The notes under the pieces were generated by a model, which did no database searches, was not told the DNA's origin, and saw nothing but the letters and a program-made list of their open reading frames with translations. DNA of 64,000 nucleotides, taken from Proteles cristata cristata (lineage: Eukaryota; Chordata; Mammalia; Carnivora; Hyaenidae). Positions 54,416 through 64,000 of this stretch are shown piece after piece. Numbering within the stretch: position 1 is the first letter of the stretch; each line of letters opens with the position of its first letter. The stretch lies in contig JAESUZ010002888.1 in the NCBI GenBank assembly GCA_017311185.1, positions 1,922,001 to 1,986,000 on the forward strand, read 5' to 3'. Both the position numbers and the translations under genes were made by a program.

Positions 54416-54834
54416 ATGTGGTTTATCTATACCATGGAATACTACATGACAATGAGAAACAATGAAATCTGGCCATGTGTAGCAACATGGATGGACCTTG
54501 AGGGTGTTATGCTGAGCGAAATAAGTCAGGCAGGCAGAGAAGGACAAATATCATATGTGTGCACGTATAGGAGGATTAGGAGGAACTTAACAGAGGACCA
54601 AGGGGGAGAAGAAGGGCGGAAATGGTGGGGGAAAGGGAGAGAGGCAAACCATGAGAGACTCTTGAATGCTGACAAAAACTGAGGACTGATGGATGTGGGG
54701 AGGAGGGGTGGGCATGGAGGAGGGCACTTGTGGGGATGAGCACTGGGTGTTATGTGGAAACTAATTTGACAATAAACTATTTGTAAAAAAAAAAAAACTC
54801 ACAGGGGTGAGTTTAATTCTCTATAAAAAAAAAA
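54416..54834 (+). mobile_element. Truncated LINE-1 with candidate 3' transduction
   Basis: The ORF2 C-terminal end (the frame from 54365 includes MWFIYTMEYYMTMRNNEIWP) and 3' UTR lead to the usual terminus (aataaactatttgta) and an A run at 54785-54797. Then 27 non-L1 bases (54798-54824, ctcacaggggtgagtttaat, tctctat) are followed by a second A run. Perfect 18-bp duplications aaggagtttcttcttctc at 54398-54415 and 54835-54852 enclose the whole, so the extra bases were carried with the element. Confidence 0.95.
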
Positions 54835-54960
54835 AAGGAGTTTCTTCTTCTCCTTCTTCTCCTTCTTCTCCTTCTCCTTCTCCTTCTCCTTCTCCTTCTT
54901 CTTCTTCTTCTTCTTCTTCTTCTTCTTCTTCTTCTTCTTCTTCTTCTTCTTCTTCTTCTT
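54835..54960 (+). repeat. (CTT)n / (CTTCTC)n microsatellite, about 120 bp
   Basis: A pure polypyrimidine tract, mostly TTC units, (GAA)n on the other strand. It is the expanded tail of the minus-strand SINE at 54961-55160 and served as the right side of the L1 target. Confidence 0.96.
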
Positions 54961-55160
54961 CAATGTGTATTTATTTTTGAGAGAGAGAGAGAGAAGAGTG
55001 GGGGAGGGGCAAGGAGACAGGAAGGCACAGAATCCGAAGGAGGCTCCAGAATCTGAGCTGTCAACACAGAGACTGACATGAGACTTAAACTCATTAACCA
55101 TGAGATCATGACCTGAGCCAAAGTCAGACGATTAACCAACTGAGCCACCAAGACGTCCCC
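54961..55160 (-). mobile_element. Can-SINE (felid SINEC type)
   Basis: The reverse-complement head ends near 55160 (gagccaccaagacgtcccc), the middle is ggaggctccagaatctgagc, and the tail has become the long TTC repeat. Confidence 0.92.
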
Positions 55161-55674
55161 TCCCCGAGAAGTATTTTCAATAAAGATGATGTCCTCCAAG
55201 CAAAGAAACATCTTATTACCGGACAAATTTCACTCCCTGAACCTCATGAAAGCTGTGGGGACCCTATCTGGTCTTCTCCACTCTGACCCAAGACCTGCCC
55301 AAGATGACAACCCCCTTCAATACCATTTCCTGCCTCTTTTCTCCTGAGCTCTGAGCTTATTTCGGCACACCCTCACATGCTGGAGTGACCTGTTCTCATT
55401 TTAGCATCCCAAACCCACAAGAATATCCTGGAAAAGAGACAAAAGTCCCAAGAAAGATGTTTATACACAAAGATAAAAAATTCCGTCTCTTCACAACTCC
55501 CAGAAAGAACCTTTACTATCTGAATACCTGACCCAACATATAAGTGAAGATATCCTTTATCTTTCTGTAAGGGTCAAATGTGATGATTTGGATTGTGACA
55601 TAAGTTAGAGGGGTTCACATGGTGCTTTGTATAAGAATTGCCTGAGAAATAGGGTAAGACCCAGGAAAACATAG
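55161..55674. other. No gene seen
   Basis: Unique-looking sequence with no recognised element. Confidence 0.45.
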
Positions 55675-55701
55675 ACACACACACACACACACACACACAC
55701 A
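55675..55701 (+). repeat. (CA)n microsatellite
   Basis: About 13 CA units. Confidence 0.96.
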
Positions 55702-55800
55702 AGGAAGGGGAATATATATCTTATGTGTCTCTATAATTTCTGATGTACTCTCTTGCAGACTATATTGAGAGCCATTGCTTAAGAGACAATATTGTCTCTG

Positions 55801-56019
55801 GGGCACCTGAGTGGCTCAGTAGGTTAAGCGGCCGGCTTCAGCTCAGGTCATGATCTCACAGTTGTGGGTTCGAGCCCCGCATCTGGCTGTATACTGACAG
55901 CCAGCTCAGAGCCTGGAGCCTGCTTCAGATTCTATGTCTCATTCTCTCTCTGATCCTCCCCTGCTCACACTGTCTCTCTCCCTCTCTCAGAAATAAATAA
56001 AACATTAAACAAAAAAGAG
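55801..56019 (+). mobile_element. Can-SINE inserted at a palindromic target
   Basis: Head gggcacctgagtggctcagt, B box gtgggttcgagccccgcatc, middle cagagcctggagcctgcttc, tail aaataaataaaacattaaac. The left target copy agagacaatattgtctctg (55782-55800) contains a perfect 18-bp palindrome. The right copy at 56020-56038 has two substitutions that break it. Confidence 0.95.
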
Positions 56020-56038
56020 AGAGACAATATCATCTCTG

Positions 56039-58590
56039 TAAAGTGACTTACTTGAATAACAGCAAAGAGAATTTTTTTAACCAAAAATGTAAAATACTTA
56101 ACAGAACCAAACAGGTAAATAGCAAAAATATTCACATTGATTAGAGAGAAGACAGTTTATATAAAAGGAGCAATAGATATCGTGAGACATTTGGGGACAT
56201 ATAGCATATAGGAGAGGTTCAAGCATCTGCATACATTATTTTCTCAAAGGTTCACAGGGGTTCCTAGCTTTTCTCGCAAAATAATGCAAGTCACATATTT
56301 TTCTCAGCCATCACCCCTCACCTACTATGCTGGATGGAAATGGAAAAAACTCCCGTGTTCATTTTTCTGTAACAGAAGAGTTCAAGAAGAACACTTAAAT
56401 TCTAGGACGCACTGGAACTATTTTTCTTTCCCCATGTACTGACTGCCTAACTGCAAATTTAACAAAAAAAAAAAAAAAAAAAAAACAAAGCAAAACAAAA
56501 ACAAAAAAACCCACAAAAGTCTCACCATGCCATGTGAATGCCCTGCTCAAGCCCTAAGGGACTTTCTCCAATTCTGAAAGGCAAGAAGAATTCTATACTA
56601 ACCACTAATAACATGAATTATAATTTGCCTCTTTCAAAAGAACTGCTAAAAACAACAGAGACCCTCCTAGTCAGCACTGGAGGAGTTTGGAACTGAAATA
56701 TCCAAGATACTTTTTAAAAATAACTTACAGCATAGCTAGCTTATATTTTAACAGGAAAAGCCCAAAAGTGTATATTTTTAAAAAATGGCATCCTCACCAA
56801 GAAGTTAGTAATGAATTTTTAGTGAGGTCTATATAGTAAATAATTTATATCAGGAATTGAAAAGTATCCATAAATATTGTATGTAGCCTTTAATATATTA
56901 AATATCTATCATTATGAGCAGGGTTTCAAAATACCCCTTCTGGTAGCACAAGCACTATGCACTCCTTGATAAAAATTTGCTTTCCAGTTAGCTGGTTTGT
57001 GAAGGAGCAGAAATATAGGTATTCCTCACTTAATAGACTTATTGCTAAGCAATTGTGACCACAATCTAATTTTAGCAAATCACATCAAAAGTTGCAAGTG
57101 CTCTTCATTTTACAGTTTAGACATGTAGTCAATTGAAATTTCACAATATTAATGCTTTCTTTTTCTATTCTTCCCTTATTCTGACAGTTTGAACTTAATA
57201 CAGAGAGGAGCTAAAATCAGAGTAAAGGGAAAGACACTAGTTTAGTAATGTCCAAGATCTGAGGAGGATGAGGCTGAGGAGGATGAATCCAAGAACTGAG
57301 AAACAGAATGAGCAATTGACCCCAGAATACACAAACAGGAATATCTATCTTATGCATGTGCACTGCTAGAGGGACACTAATTAGAAAACTTCTTAAAAGA
57401 AAAAAGAAGAGGAGGAGGAGAAGGAGGGGGGAGGGGGAAGAAGAAGAAGACAACAACGACGACGACTTCTTAGGACTCTAGTCTACAAACCTGAGTGAGA
57501 ATGTTACCAATGGTCACCTTCAGAATCCCTGTTACCTATTTTCCATACCATAACCAAATTAACCACTGTCCCTTCTGCTTCTTAATGTGTTTGGAACCCC
57601 ATTCCCTCATAGAAATCTTTTTTTCTCTCTCTCTCTCAGAAGTGTTTCATCTTTGAGCTCTCTTACCATTTAAGTGCTATTGATTTGACATCTATCAGGA
57701 AGCAAAATAGAGCATTAAACTAGCAAACATACATCTGGGTAGGATGCATACCCTTAATTTCTCCTCCTGTTTAGCCTTTAAGTTAAATTGTTTTTCTCAG
57801 CCACAAACTAAAATAATGAATTATTTATAAAAATTGTTATTTATAAATAATAAAAATGAGTCTGGTTCTAATTTGTTTACAATCATGGTCAGACGGTGAA
57901 AATAGAGGCAGATATATTTATCTGATGTTTTTGTAAGAACCAAATTAAATAGGAGGAACATTACAATCATAGAAATGGTGGCTTGCCTTTTGTTTATTTA
58001 TAATCATGGTAATCCACAAAGATTCATTGTAGTCAATGGACTGTGTCCTTGACTGTTAACTAGGAAGCCGTTAGTATAAGCTTGTTTCTCAATTTTGCAC
58101 AACAAAGAAATCATAATAAAAATGTCATTTGTATGTACAATATTTGAAACCTATGTCTATTTCCCCAAGAATAAAAATGGAGACACTTGTTCCCTGTGCT
58201 TTTTGACAGCTTGATTTTTTGGAGCAATTTGCAAAATAACTGTACTAACCATGGAGCATCTACAAAGACATCCACACCTGAGTCTTTCACGGAATAAAAA
58301 GCAGTGTTTATTTTAAGAGCATATCTTTTTCCCGTGGCTTAAAGGAAGTATTCTTTGATTCCTATGATTTGAATGGGTGAATGCAAAAAGTCACTTGTAG
58401 AGAAGACAAAACTGAAGAAACAGGAGACTGGCAAGGTCCTTCAATAGTGCAGGAGTCACAACAGTAGTATCTTGGTCTAAAGTAATAGTGATAATGATTG
58501 ATAATATCGGGAAGAATATATTTTGGAGAAATATATGAGCCAAGAACTATTCTGATGGATATATTGGATATGGAGAAAAGAATCTGATCT
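56039..58590. other. Repeat-poor 2.5-kb stretch, no gene seen
   Basis: It holds a poly-A run (56463-56485), a purine-rich tract at 57397-57465 (GAGGAG/GAAGAA grading into ACGACG) and otherwise unique-looking AT-rich DNA. The minus frames 57456-57217 and 58616-58362 are low complexity or unsupported. Confidence 0.45.
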
Positions 58591-58594
58591 GATT

Positions 58595-60425
58595 GTAGAA
58601 GAAAAGCTTTCAGCATTTCACCATTGATTATGATACTAGCTGTAGGTTAGTTATATACAGCCTTTACTATGTAGAGGTATGTTCCTTCTATACCTAGTTT
58701 GTTGAGAGTTTTTAATCACAAAAGCAAGTTGAATTTTGTCAAATTCTTTCTCTGTGTCTATTGAGATGATCATATGATTTTTTACCTTTATTTTGTTAAT
58801 TGTGGTGTATCACAATTTGCAGATGTTGAAACACCCTTGCATTTCCAGAACAAATCCCACTTGGTTGTGCTGAATGATCCCTTTAATAAATTGTTGAATT
58901 CAGTTTTCTAATAATTTGATGAGGATTTTAGCAGGTACGTTCATCAAAGATATTGGCCTATAGTTTTCTTTTCTTGTGATATCCTTGCCAGGGATCATAA
59001 AATGAATTTGAGGGTATTTCCTCCTCCTCTATTTTTTGGAGGAGTTTGACAAGTATCAGTATTAATTCTTCTTTAAATGCTTGATGGAATTCGCCAGTGA
59101 GACCATCAGGTCCTGGGGTTTTCTTTGTCGGGAGGTTTATGATTACTGATCCAATCTCCTTATTGCTAATAATTAACCTGTTCAGATTTTCTATTTCTTC
59201 ATGATTCAGTCCTGGTAGGTTGTATATTTCCAGGAATTTATCCAATTTGTTAGCGTATAACTGCTCAGAGTAGTCTCTTATGATATTTTGTATTTCTGGG
59301 GTATCAGTTATAATGTCTCCTCTTTCATTTATAATTTTGCTTATGTCAAAAGAAAGAATCTTCTTTCTTTTTTTCTTAGGAAGTATAGCTAACAGTTTGT
59401 CTGTTTTGTTTATAGTTCAAAAAACCAGCTTATTTTCTTTGCTCTTTCCTATTGCCTTTTTAGTCTCTGTTTCATTTACTTCCTCTCTGATCTTTGTTAT
59501 TTCCTTCTTTCTAGCAACTCTGGGCTTAGTTTGTTCTTTTTCTAGTTCTTTGGGGTATAAAGTTAGTTGTTTATTTGAGATCTTTCCTTCCCTTAATGTA
59601 GGCATTTATCACTATCAATTTTCCTGTTTGATCTGCTTTTACTGCGCCTCATAAGCTTTGGTATGTTGTATTTCCATTTTCATTGGAAAAAAGTATCAAG
59701 ATTTTTTTAAATTTCTCTTTTGATTTCTTCTCTGACCCATTGTGTGTTCAGGAGCATTTGCTTAATCTCCACATATTTGTGAGTTTTTCAGCATTCTTGT
59801 AATTTATTTCCAGTTTCATGCCATTATGGTCAGAAAAGATACTTGATGTGACTTCAATCTTCTCAATTTACAAAATTCAAATTTTGTCTCCTAACACATG
59901 ATCTATCTTAGAGGATGTTCCAGGTGTGCTTATGAACGATTTGTATTCTGTTGCTGTAGGATGGAATGTTCTGTGAATGTCTGCTAAGTCTGTCCGATCT
60001 AACATGTAGTCTAAGGCCAATGTTTCCTTATTGATTTTCTGTCTAGATGATCTATCCATTGTTGAAAGCGGGGTATTGAAGTTCCTTACTATTATTATAT
60101 TTCTGTCTATTTTTCTTTTCAGATCTATTAATATTTGCTTTATATATTTAGGTGCTTTATGTTGAGTGCATAAATATTTATAAGTATTATATCCTTTTGA
60201 TGAATTGACCCCTTTAGAATTGTATAAAGGCCATCTCTGTCTCTAGTTACAGGCTTTGGTTTAAGGTCTATTTTTTTCCTAAGTAAAGATACCCCTGCTT
60301 CATTTTGGTTTCCATATGTATGGAATACTTCTTCCATCTCTTCACTTCCAGTCTATGTTGGTCCTTAAAGCTAAGATGAGTCTCTTGAAAGCAACAGATA
60401 CCTGGGTCTTTTTTTTTTTCTAATC
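58595..60425 (-). mobile_element. LINE-1 5' segment of ORF2, inverted (endonuclease to reverse transcriptase)
   Basis: Read on the minus strand from 60425, the endonuclease start appears (DGLEKKKDPGICCFQETHLS in the frame 60519-60268), then DFNTPL-region homologues. Next is the linker (frame 59605-59417) and the entry to the reverse transcriptase (KEIGSVIINLPTKKTPGPDG in the frame 59245-58958), ending near 58595. It is interrupted by stops and frameshifts. The orientation is opposite to the adjoining 3' part. Confidence 0.88.
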
Positions 60426-61175
60426 CATCAGCCACTCTATAGTTTTGAAGACACAAATAAATGGAAAGATATTTCACACTCATGGACTGGAAATCAATAC
60501 TGTTAATATATTCACACATTAAAATGATTTAAAGATTCAATACAATCCCTATAAAAATTTCAATGACATTTTGCAAAGAAATAGAAAAGTAATCCAAAAA
60601 TTTGTATAGAACCACAAATGAGCCCAAATTGCCAACGCAATCCTGAGAAAGAACAAAACTAGAATCATCACACTTTCTGATTTTGAACTACATTGTTAAA
60701 CTATACTAATCAAAACAACATGGAGATGACATAAAAAGATCAATAGAACAGAATAGAGAGCCCAGAAATAAACCCATGGGTTTATGGTCAGTTAATTTCA
60801 GACAAAGGAGCCAAGAGCCAAGAACATCCAGTCACTTCAACAAATGTTGTTGAGAAAACTGAATAACCACTATCTTACAACATACATAAAATCAACTGAA
60901 AATTAATGTAAGACCTGAAATGGTAAACCCCCTAGAAGAAAACATTAGTGTAAGCTCCTTTACATCAATCTTGGTAATATATTTTTTGGATTTGACTCCA
61001 AACCAAATACTCCAAAAGCAAGAATAAACTAGTGGGTCTACATCAAACTAGAAAGCTTCTTTGCAGAGGAAAGCACTTAAAAAATGACAAAGCAACCTAA
61101 TTAATTGGAGAACATATTTCTAAACCACATATCTGGTAAGGGTCAATATTCAAAAAGCTTATACAGCTCAATAGC

Positions 61176-61206
<31 letters not shown>

Positions 61207-61359
61207 GTAAAAACAGGCACAGGACCTAAATAGCTGTTTCTCCAAAGAAAACATCAAAGGGGATGTCACCCACACCTATTGTCAAAAAGACAAGTGATAA
61301 CAGATGCTGGTGAGGCTATGGAGAAAAGGGAATTCTCATACACAGTTGGCAGGACTATT

Positions 61360-61385
61360 GTGTTTGCTTTTGCAGCACATATACT
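61360..61385 (+). ncRNA. RNU6 fragment: 26-nt fragment of the U6 snRNA 5' end (dead)
   Basis: The stretch gtgtttgcttttgcagcaca followed by tatact matches the first 26 nt of U6 snRNA except for five or so changes in its first half; the last 14 nt are identical. It interrupts the L1 text and is bracketed by gttggcaggac at 61345-61355 and 61386-61396. It cannot function: the remaining three quarters of U6 and any promoter are absent. Confidence 0.7.
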
Positions 61386-61640
61386 GTTGGCAGGACAGTC
61401 AACTGGTACATCTACTATGGAAAAGGGTATGGAGATTCCTCAAGAAATTAAAAATAGACTATCATATATATGATCCAGCAATCTTACTTCTAGGTATATA
61501 TCTAAAGGAAAGGAAACCATTATCTTAAAGAGATTGCTGTGCTCCCATGTTAATAGCAGCATTACTCACAATAGTCACGGTATGGGAGCAGCCTACACGT
61601 CCATTGAGGGAAAAATGAATAAAGCAAATGGAGCGTATAT

Positions 61641-61801
61641 GGGGCAACTGGGTGGCTCAGTCAGTTAAGTGTCTGACTTTGGCTCAAGTCATGATCTCAC
61701 AGTTCGTGGGTTCCAGCCCCACATCAAGCTCTGTGCTGACGGTTCAGAGCCTGGAGCCTGCTTCAGATTCTGTGTCCCTCTCTGACCCTCTTTTGCTCGT
61801 G

Positions 61802-61868
<67 letters not shown>

Positions 61869-61899
61869 TTCTCTCTCAAAAATAAACATTAAAAAAAGA
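61641..61899 (+). mobile_element. Can-SINE with an expanded CT tract, with TSD
   Basis: Head ggggcaactgggtggctcag, middle cagagcctggagcctgcttc, (CT)n at 61806-61857, tail aaataaacattaaaaaaag. The copies aaatggagcgtatat (61626-61640) and aaatagagtgtatat (61900-61914) differ at two positions and lie within the L1. Confidence 0.94.
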
Positions 61900-62114
61900 A
61901 AATAGAGTGTATATATAGAATAGAACATTATTCAGCCTTAAGAAAAGCAGGGTATCCTGCCATTTGCAATATTCATGGATGAACCTTGAGATCATTTTGC
62001 TAAGTGAAATAAGCCAGAGAGAAAGACAAAAATATTGCATGGTATCATTTAACTGTGAAATCTTTTTTAAAAAAGAAAAAAAAAGGTCAAAATTACAGAA
62101 ACAGAGAGTAGAAA

Positions 62115-63110
62115 AAATTTAAGTTTGAGATATTTATTAGATTATACATGACATGTTGAATAGGTGAGTGGCTTCTGGAGAACGGTTGGGCTAGAGATAT
62201 TTGAGAGCATACAAGCCATTTGCCTAACATGGACATGCAAATGGAAAAGCCTACAGTCAGTTCACAGTCAAGGGCCAATGGGAAAGGTAAGAGAGACAGA
62301 GAATTAGTGACTACCAAGTAGGAGAAAACCAAGAATAAGTGATGTTATGGAAGCTAAAAGAAGAAAGTGCTTCAAAAAGAAGGGAGTGACCAACTACGTC
62401 AAATGCATCTGGGAAGTCAGCATCAGAGAGAGTGATCACTGGATTTGAGAAAAGGACTTTGTTGGCCATCCTGTCAAATGTAGTTTCAAAGGATTGCCCG
62501 TAACATAAGTCTGATGGGAGTGGATTGAGGAGAGCATGAGTGATGACAAAATAGAGGCAGTTACTACAGAAAACCCAAGAAGTTTTTTAGTGAAGAGCAA
62601 GAGTTTTGAGAGTGATAGCTGACGGCAAATAAGGGCTAAATAGAGCATTCTTTTCTCAGTTGAAAGGTACAAGTATGTCCGTATACTAGTAAGAACAATT
62701 CAGTAAAAGGAAGAAACCTATGAGACAGGAGAGAAAGGATAAACACAGGAAGAAAGTTTTTGAAGACAACTGTCATTGGGATCCATGACACAGTGGAAGA
62801 GGAAGTTCTTGAACAGGGCAGATTGTTTCACCCTTTGTCAAAAGAGAGAGTACAGATTCAAAGAGAGGAAAGGCAGTAATGTTCAGGACAGGAAGGCGGG
62901 AAAGTTCCAACTGTACTGATTTCCTAAAAGAAAATGAGTCCTTATCATTTATCAGCTTTATCAGCTGAGTCAGGAGATGTGATATGACAGGGGGTAGAAA
63001 AGAAGAGAAGAGAGCAACATGAATTAGATAGTCATTTTGGAGACGGAAACAACCAGTGGAAGTATGGTAGATTTGCCAGAGTTGATTGGCTTCTGCAGAT
63101 TCATGGTCAT
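62115..63110 (-). mobile_element. LINE-2 remnant in antisense, about 1 kb
   Basis: Reverse-complement L2 body text in order: gtttgagatatttattagat, ggctagagatatttgagagc, aagggagtgaccaactacgt, caaatgcatctgggaagtca, gtctgatgggagtggattga, ggataaacacaggaagaaag, cagctttatcagctgagtca. Frames on either strand within it (62332-62093, 62672-62436) are not genes. Confidence 0.7.
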
Positions 63111-63199
63111 GGCTGTGTTATGAACAGATATTATTCAGGTAAACTTAACCTGGTACCCTGTTAGAGAGCAGCAGAGTAGTGTTTATTAAATTCATTAAT

Positions 63200-63425
63200 G
63201 AGTGTTTGTTTACAAGCACAGATTTTTGGAGCCACATAGCTCTTGCTGCTAAGTAGCTATATGATCTCAGCCTCGATAAATCTCAGTTTTCATTCTATAA
63301 AATGGAGATTTTTGTCTAACTCACAGAGTTGCTGTGCAGATTAAATGTGTTCTGATGTGGATCAAGTCCTCACCACAAAGACAGACATATAAAAATTTGT
63401 CAATAAGTGGTAGCAATCTTTGTTA
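63200..63425 (+). mobile_element. MIR SINE
   Basis: MIR order: gtttacaagcacagattttt, ggagccacatagctcttgct, aagtagctatatgatctcag, aatctcagttttcattctat, aaaatggagatttttgtcta, and the tail region acaaagacagacatataaaa. Confidence 0.8.
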
Positions 63426-63715
63426 CTTTTTAAATGAGTGAGTGAAATTACAAAAGTACTTAAATTGTGAGTATTGCTTTAATCTACTTGTCTCTGTTCT
63501 GTAAACTGGCCAGAAACAGGGAATGAACGAGAGCAAAGTACATTTACCTGGATAATCAGCTAATGCTAATGAAGAATTGACCATTATTATTTCTCACTTG
63601 ACTTACCTTTTTTTTAATCCTCATTTCTGTGACCTTAACTCTTCAGCTCAAAACATAATGGAAATATTTCATCTTTATTCAGACAAAATTATATCCCTAA
63701 TTAAAAAATAACTGA
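63426..63715. other. No gene seen
   Basis: No element recognised. Confidence 0.45.
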
Positions 63716-63805
63716 GGATGCCTGGGTAGCTCAGTCAGTTAAGTGTCCAACTTCAATTCAGGTCATGATCTCACAGTTCATGAGTTTGAGCCCCACATCA
63801 AACTT
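63716..63805 (+). mobile_element. Can-SINE head, 3'-truncated
   Basis: The head and boxes are intact (ggatgcctgggtagctcagt, catgagtttgagccccacat). The element stops abruptly after about 90 bp without the middle module, CT tract or A tail. SINE insertion truncates 5' ends, so loss of a 3' end points to a later deletion. Confidence 0.88.
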
Positions 63806-64000
63806 GGACAGTAACTGGAAAGCCAGCTTCTAAAGCACAGGAACAATGGAAAAAGTAAAAAGGATACATTGTGCAGAAGAAAAAATGGTAGCTGGAAAGC
63901 CCAAAGGCAGTGTCTACAGATCAAAGGACAGATAGTTCACAGATAGGAACTGGTAAACTACTGCATTTCCAACCACTGGCAATAGTATGCTTTTTCTCCA
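63806..64000. other. No gene seen to window end
   Basis: A-rich unique-looking sequence. A partial local repeat (aactggaaagccagcttcta at 63813 and agctggaaagcccaaaggca at 63891) is present. Confidence 0.4.

Larger units (their letters stand above)
60430..62110 (+). mobile_element. LINE-1 3' segment of ORF2, sense half of an inverted L1
   Basis: The plus strand carries post-reverse-transcriptase ORF2 text: aaatggaaagatatttcaca, cagaatagagagcccagaaa, gaaagcttctttgcagagga, tatggagaaaagggaattct, gctaagtgaaataagccaga. About 600 bp of ORF2 (end of the reverse transcriptase) is missing between the inverted and sense halves. It contains the U6 micro-insertion and a SINE. The 3' terminus is not clear. 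Confidence 0.88.

Noticed and set aside
54799..55101. A 100-codon minus frame rich in lysine and glutamate
   Set aside because: It is the translation of the GAA repeat and the SINE tail.
61689..61928. A 79-codon minus frame with a long Arg-Glu repeat
   Set aside because: It is the translation of the (CT)n tract inside a SINE.

Overview
The window is nuclear DNA from a carnivoran mammal, most likely a cat (Felidae). The main evidence is more than 25 tRNA-derived Can-SINE copies whose head (cctgggtggctcagtcggtt), CT-rich middle and AATAAA/poly-A tail match the felid SINEC type, together with several 5'-truncated LINE-1 copies that share one carnivore-type 3' end. Older mammalian layers (MIR, L2, MLT1-type LTRs, MER5, Tigger, ancient L1) lie underneath.

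I found no intact protein-coding gene and no convincing exon. Every open frame is explained by an interspersed repeat, by low-complexity DNA, or by chance. The region reads as intergenic or deep-intronic sequence. The only recognisable host-gene copy is a processed RPL35A pseudogene (about 13380-13755), which is frameshifted and carries an early stop. A 26-nt fragment matching the 5' end of U6 snRNA sits in an old L1 at 61360-61385.

Layout. 1-13 kb: SINEs, an L1 inserted into a MIR (2.2-3.0 kb), a long ancient antisense L1 (5.2-8.1 kb), an MLT1 LTR (8.4 kb), another ancient L1 (10.3-11.2 kb), and an LTR-like repeat (12.8 kb). 13-20 kb: the RPL35A retrocopy, the 5' half (5' UTR plus ORF1) of an old carnivore L1 on the minus strand (14.9-17.1 kb) abutting a Tigger transposon (17.1-17.7 kb), and an unidentified GC-rich segment with an A-rich end (19.6-20.45 kb). 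20.8-28.3 kb: two 5'-truncated minus-strand L1s with target-site duplications (3.1 kb and 1.25 kb) and a roughly 50-bp remnant of a third. 28-41 kb: repeat-poor stretches between SINEs, with L2, MIR, MER5 and a second MLT1. 42-56 kb: dense SINEs, including two inserted at the same target, two L1s with extra 3' sequence after an internal poly-A, and a SINE-in-Tigger-in-L2 nest (48.2-50.0 kb). 56-64 kb: a 2.5-kb repeat-poor stretch, then an L1 with the head-to-head inverted layout expected from twin priming (58.6-62.1 kb), a long L2, a MIR and a SINE fragment.

The elements do not form a pathway. The window is a layered record of retrotransposition. The most informative observations concern insertion mechanism: reused target sites, a palindromic target, 3' transduction candidates, internal SINE duplications, a twin-primed L1 and a U6-derived micro-insertion. 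Family names come from recognising consensus sequences by eye, not from a database search.
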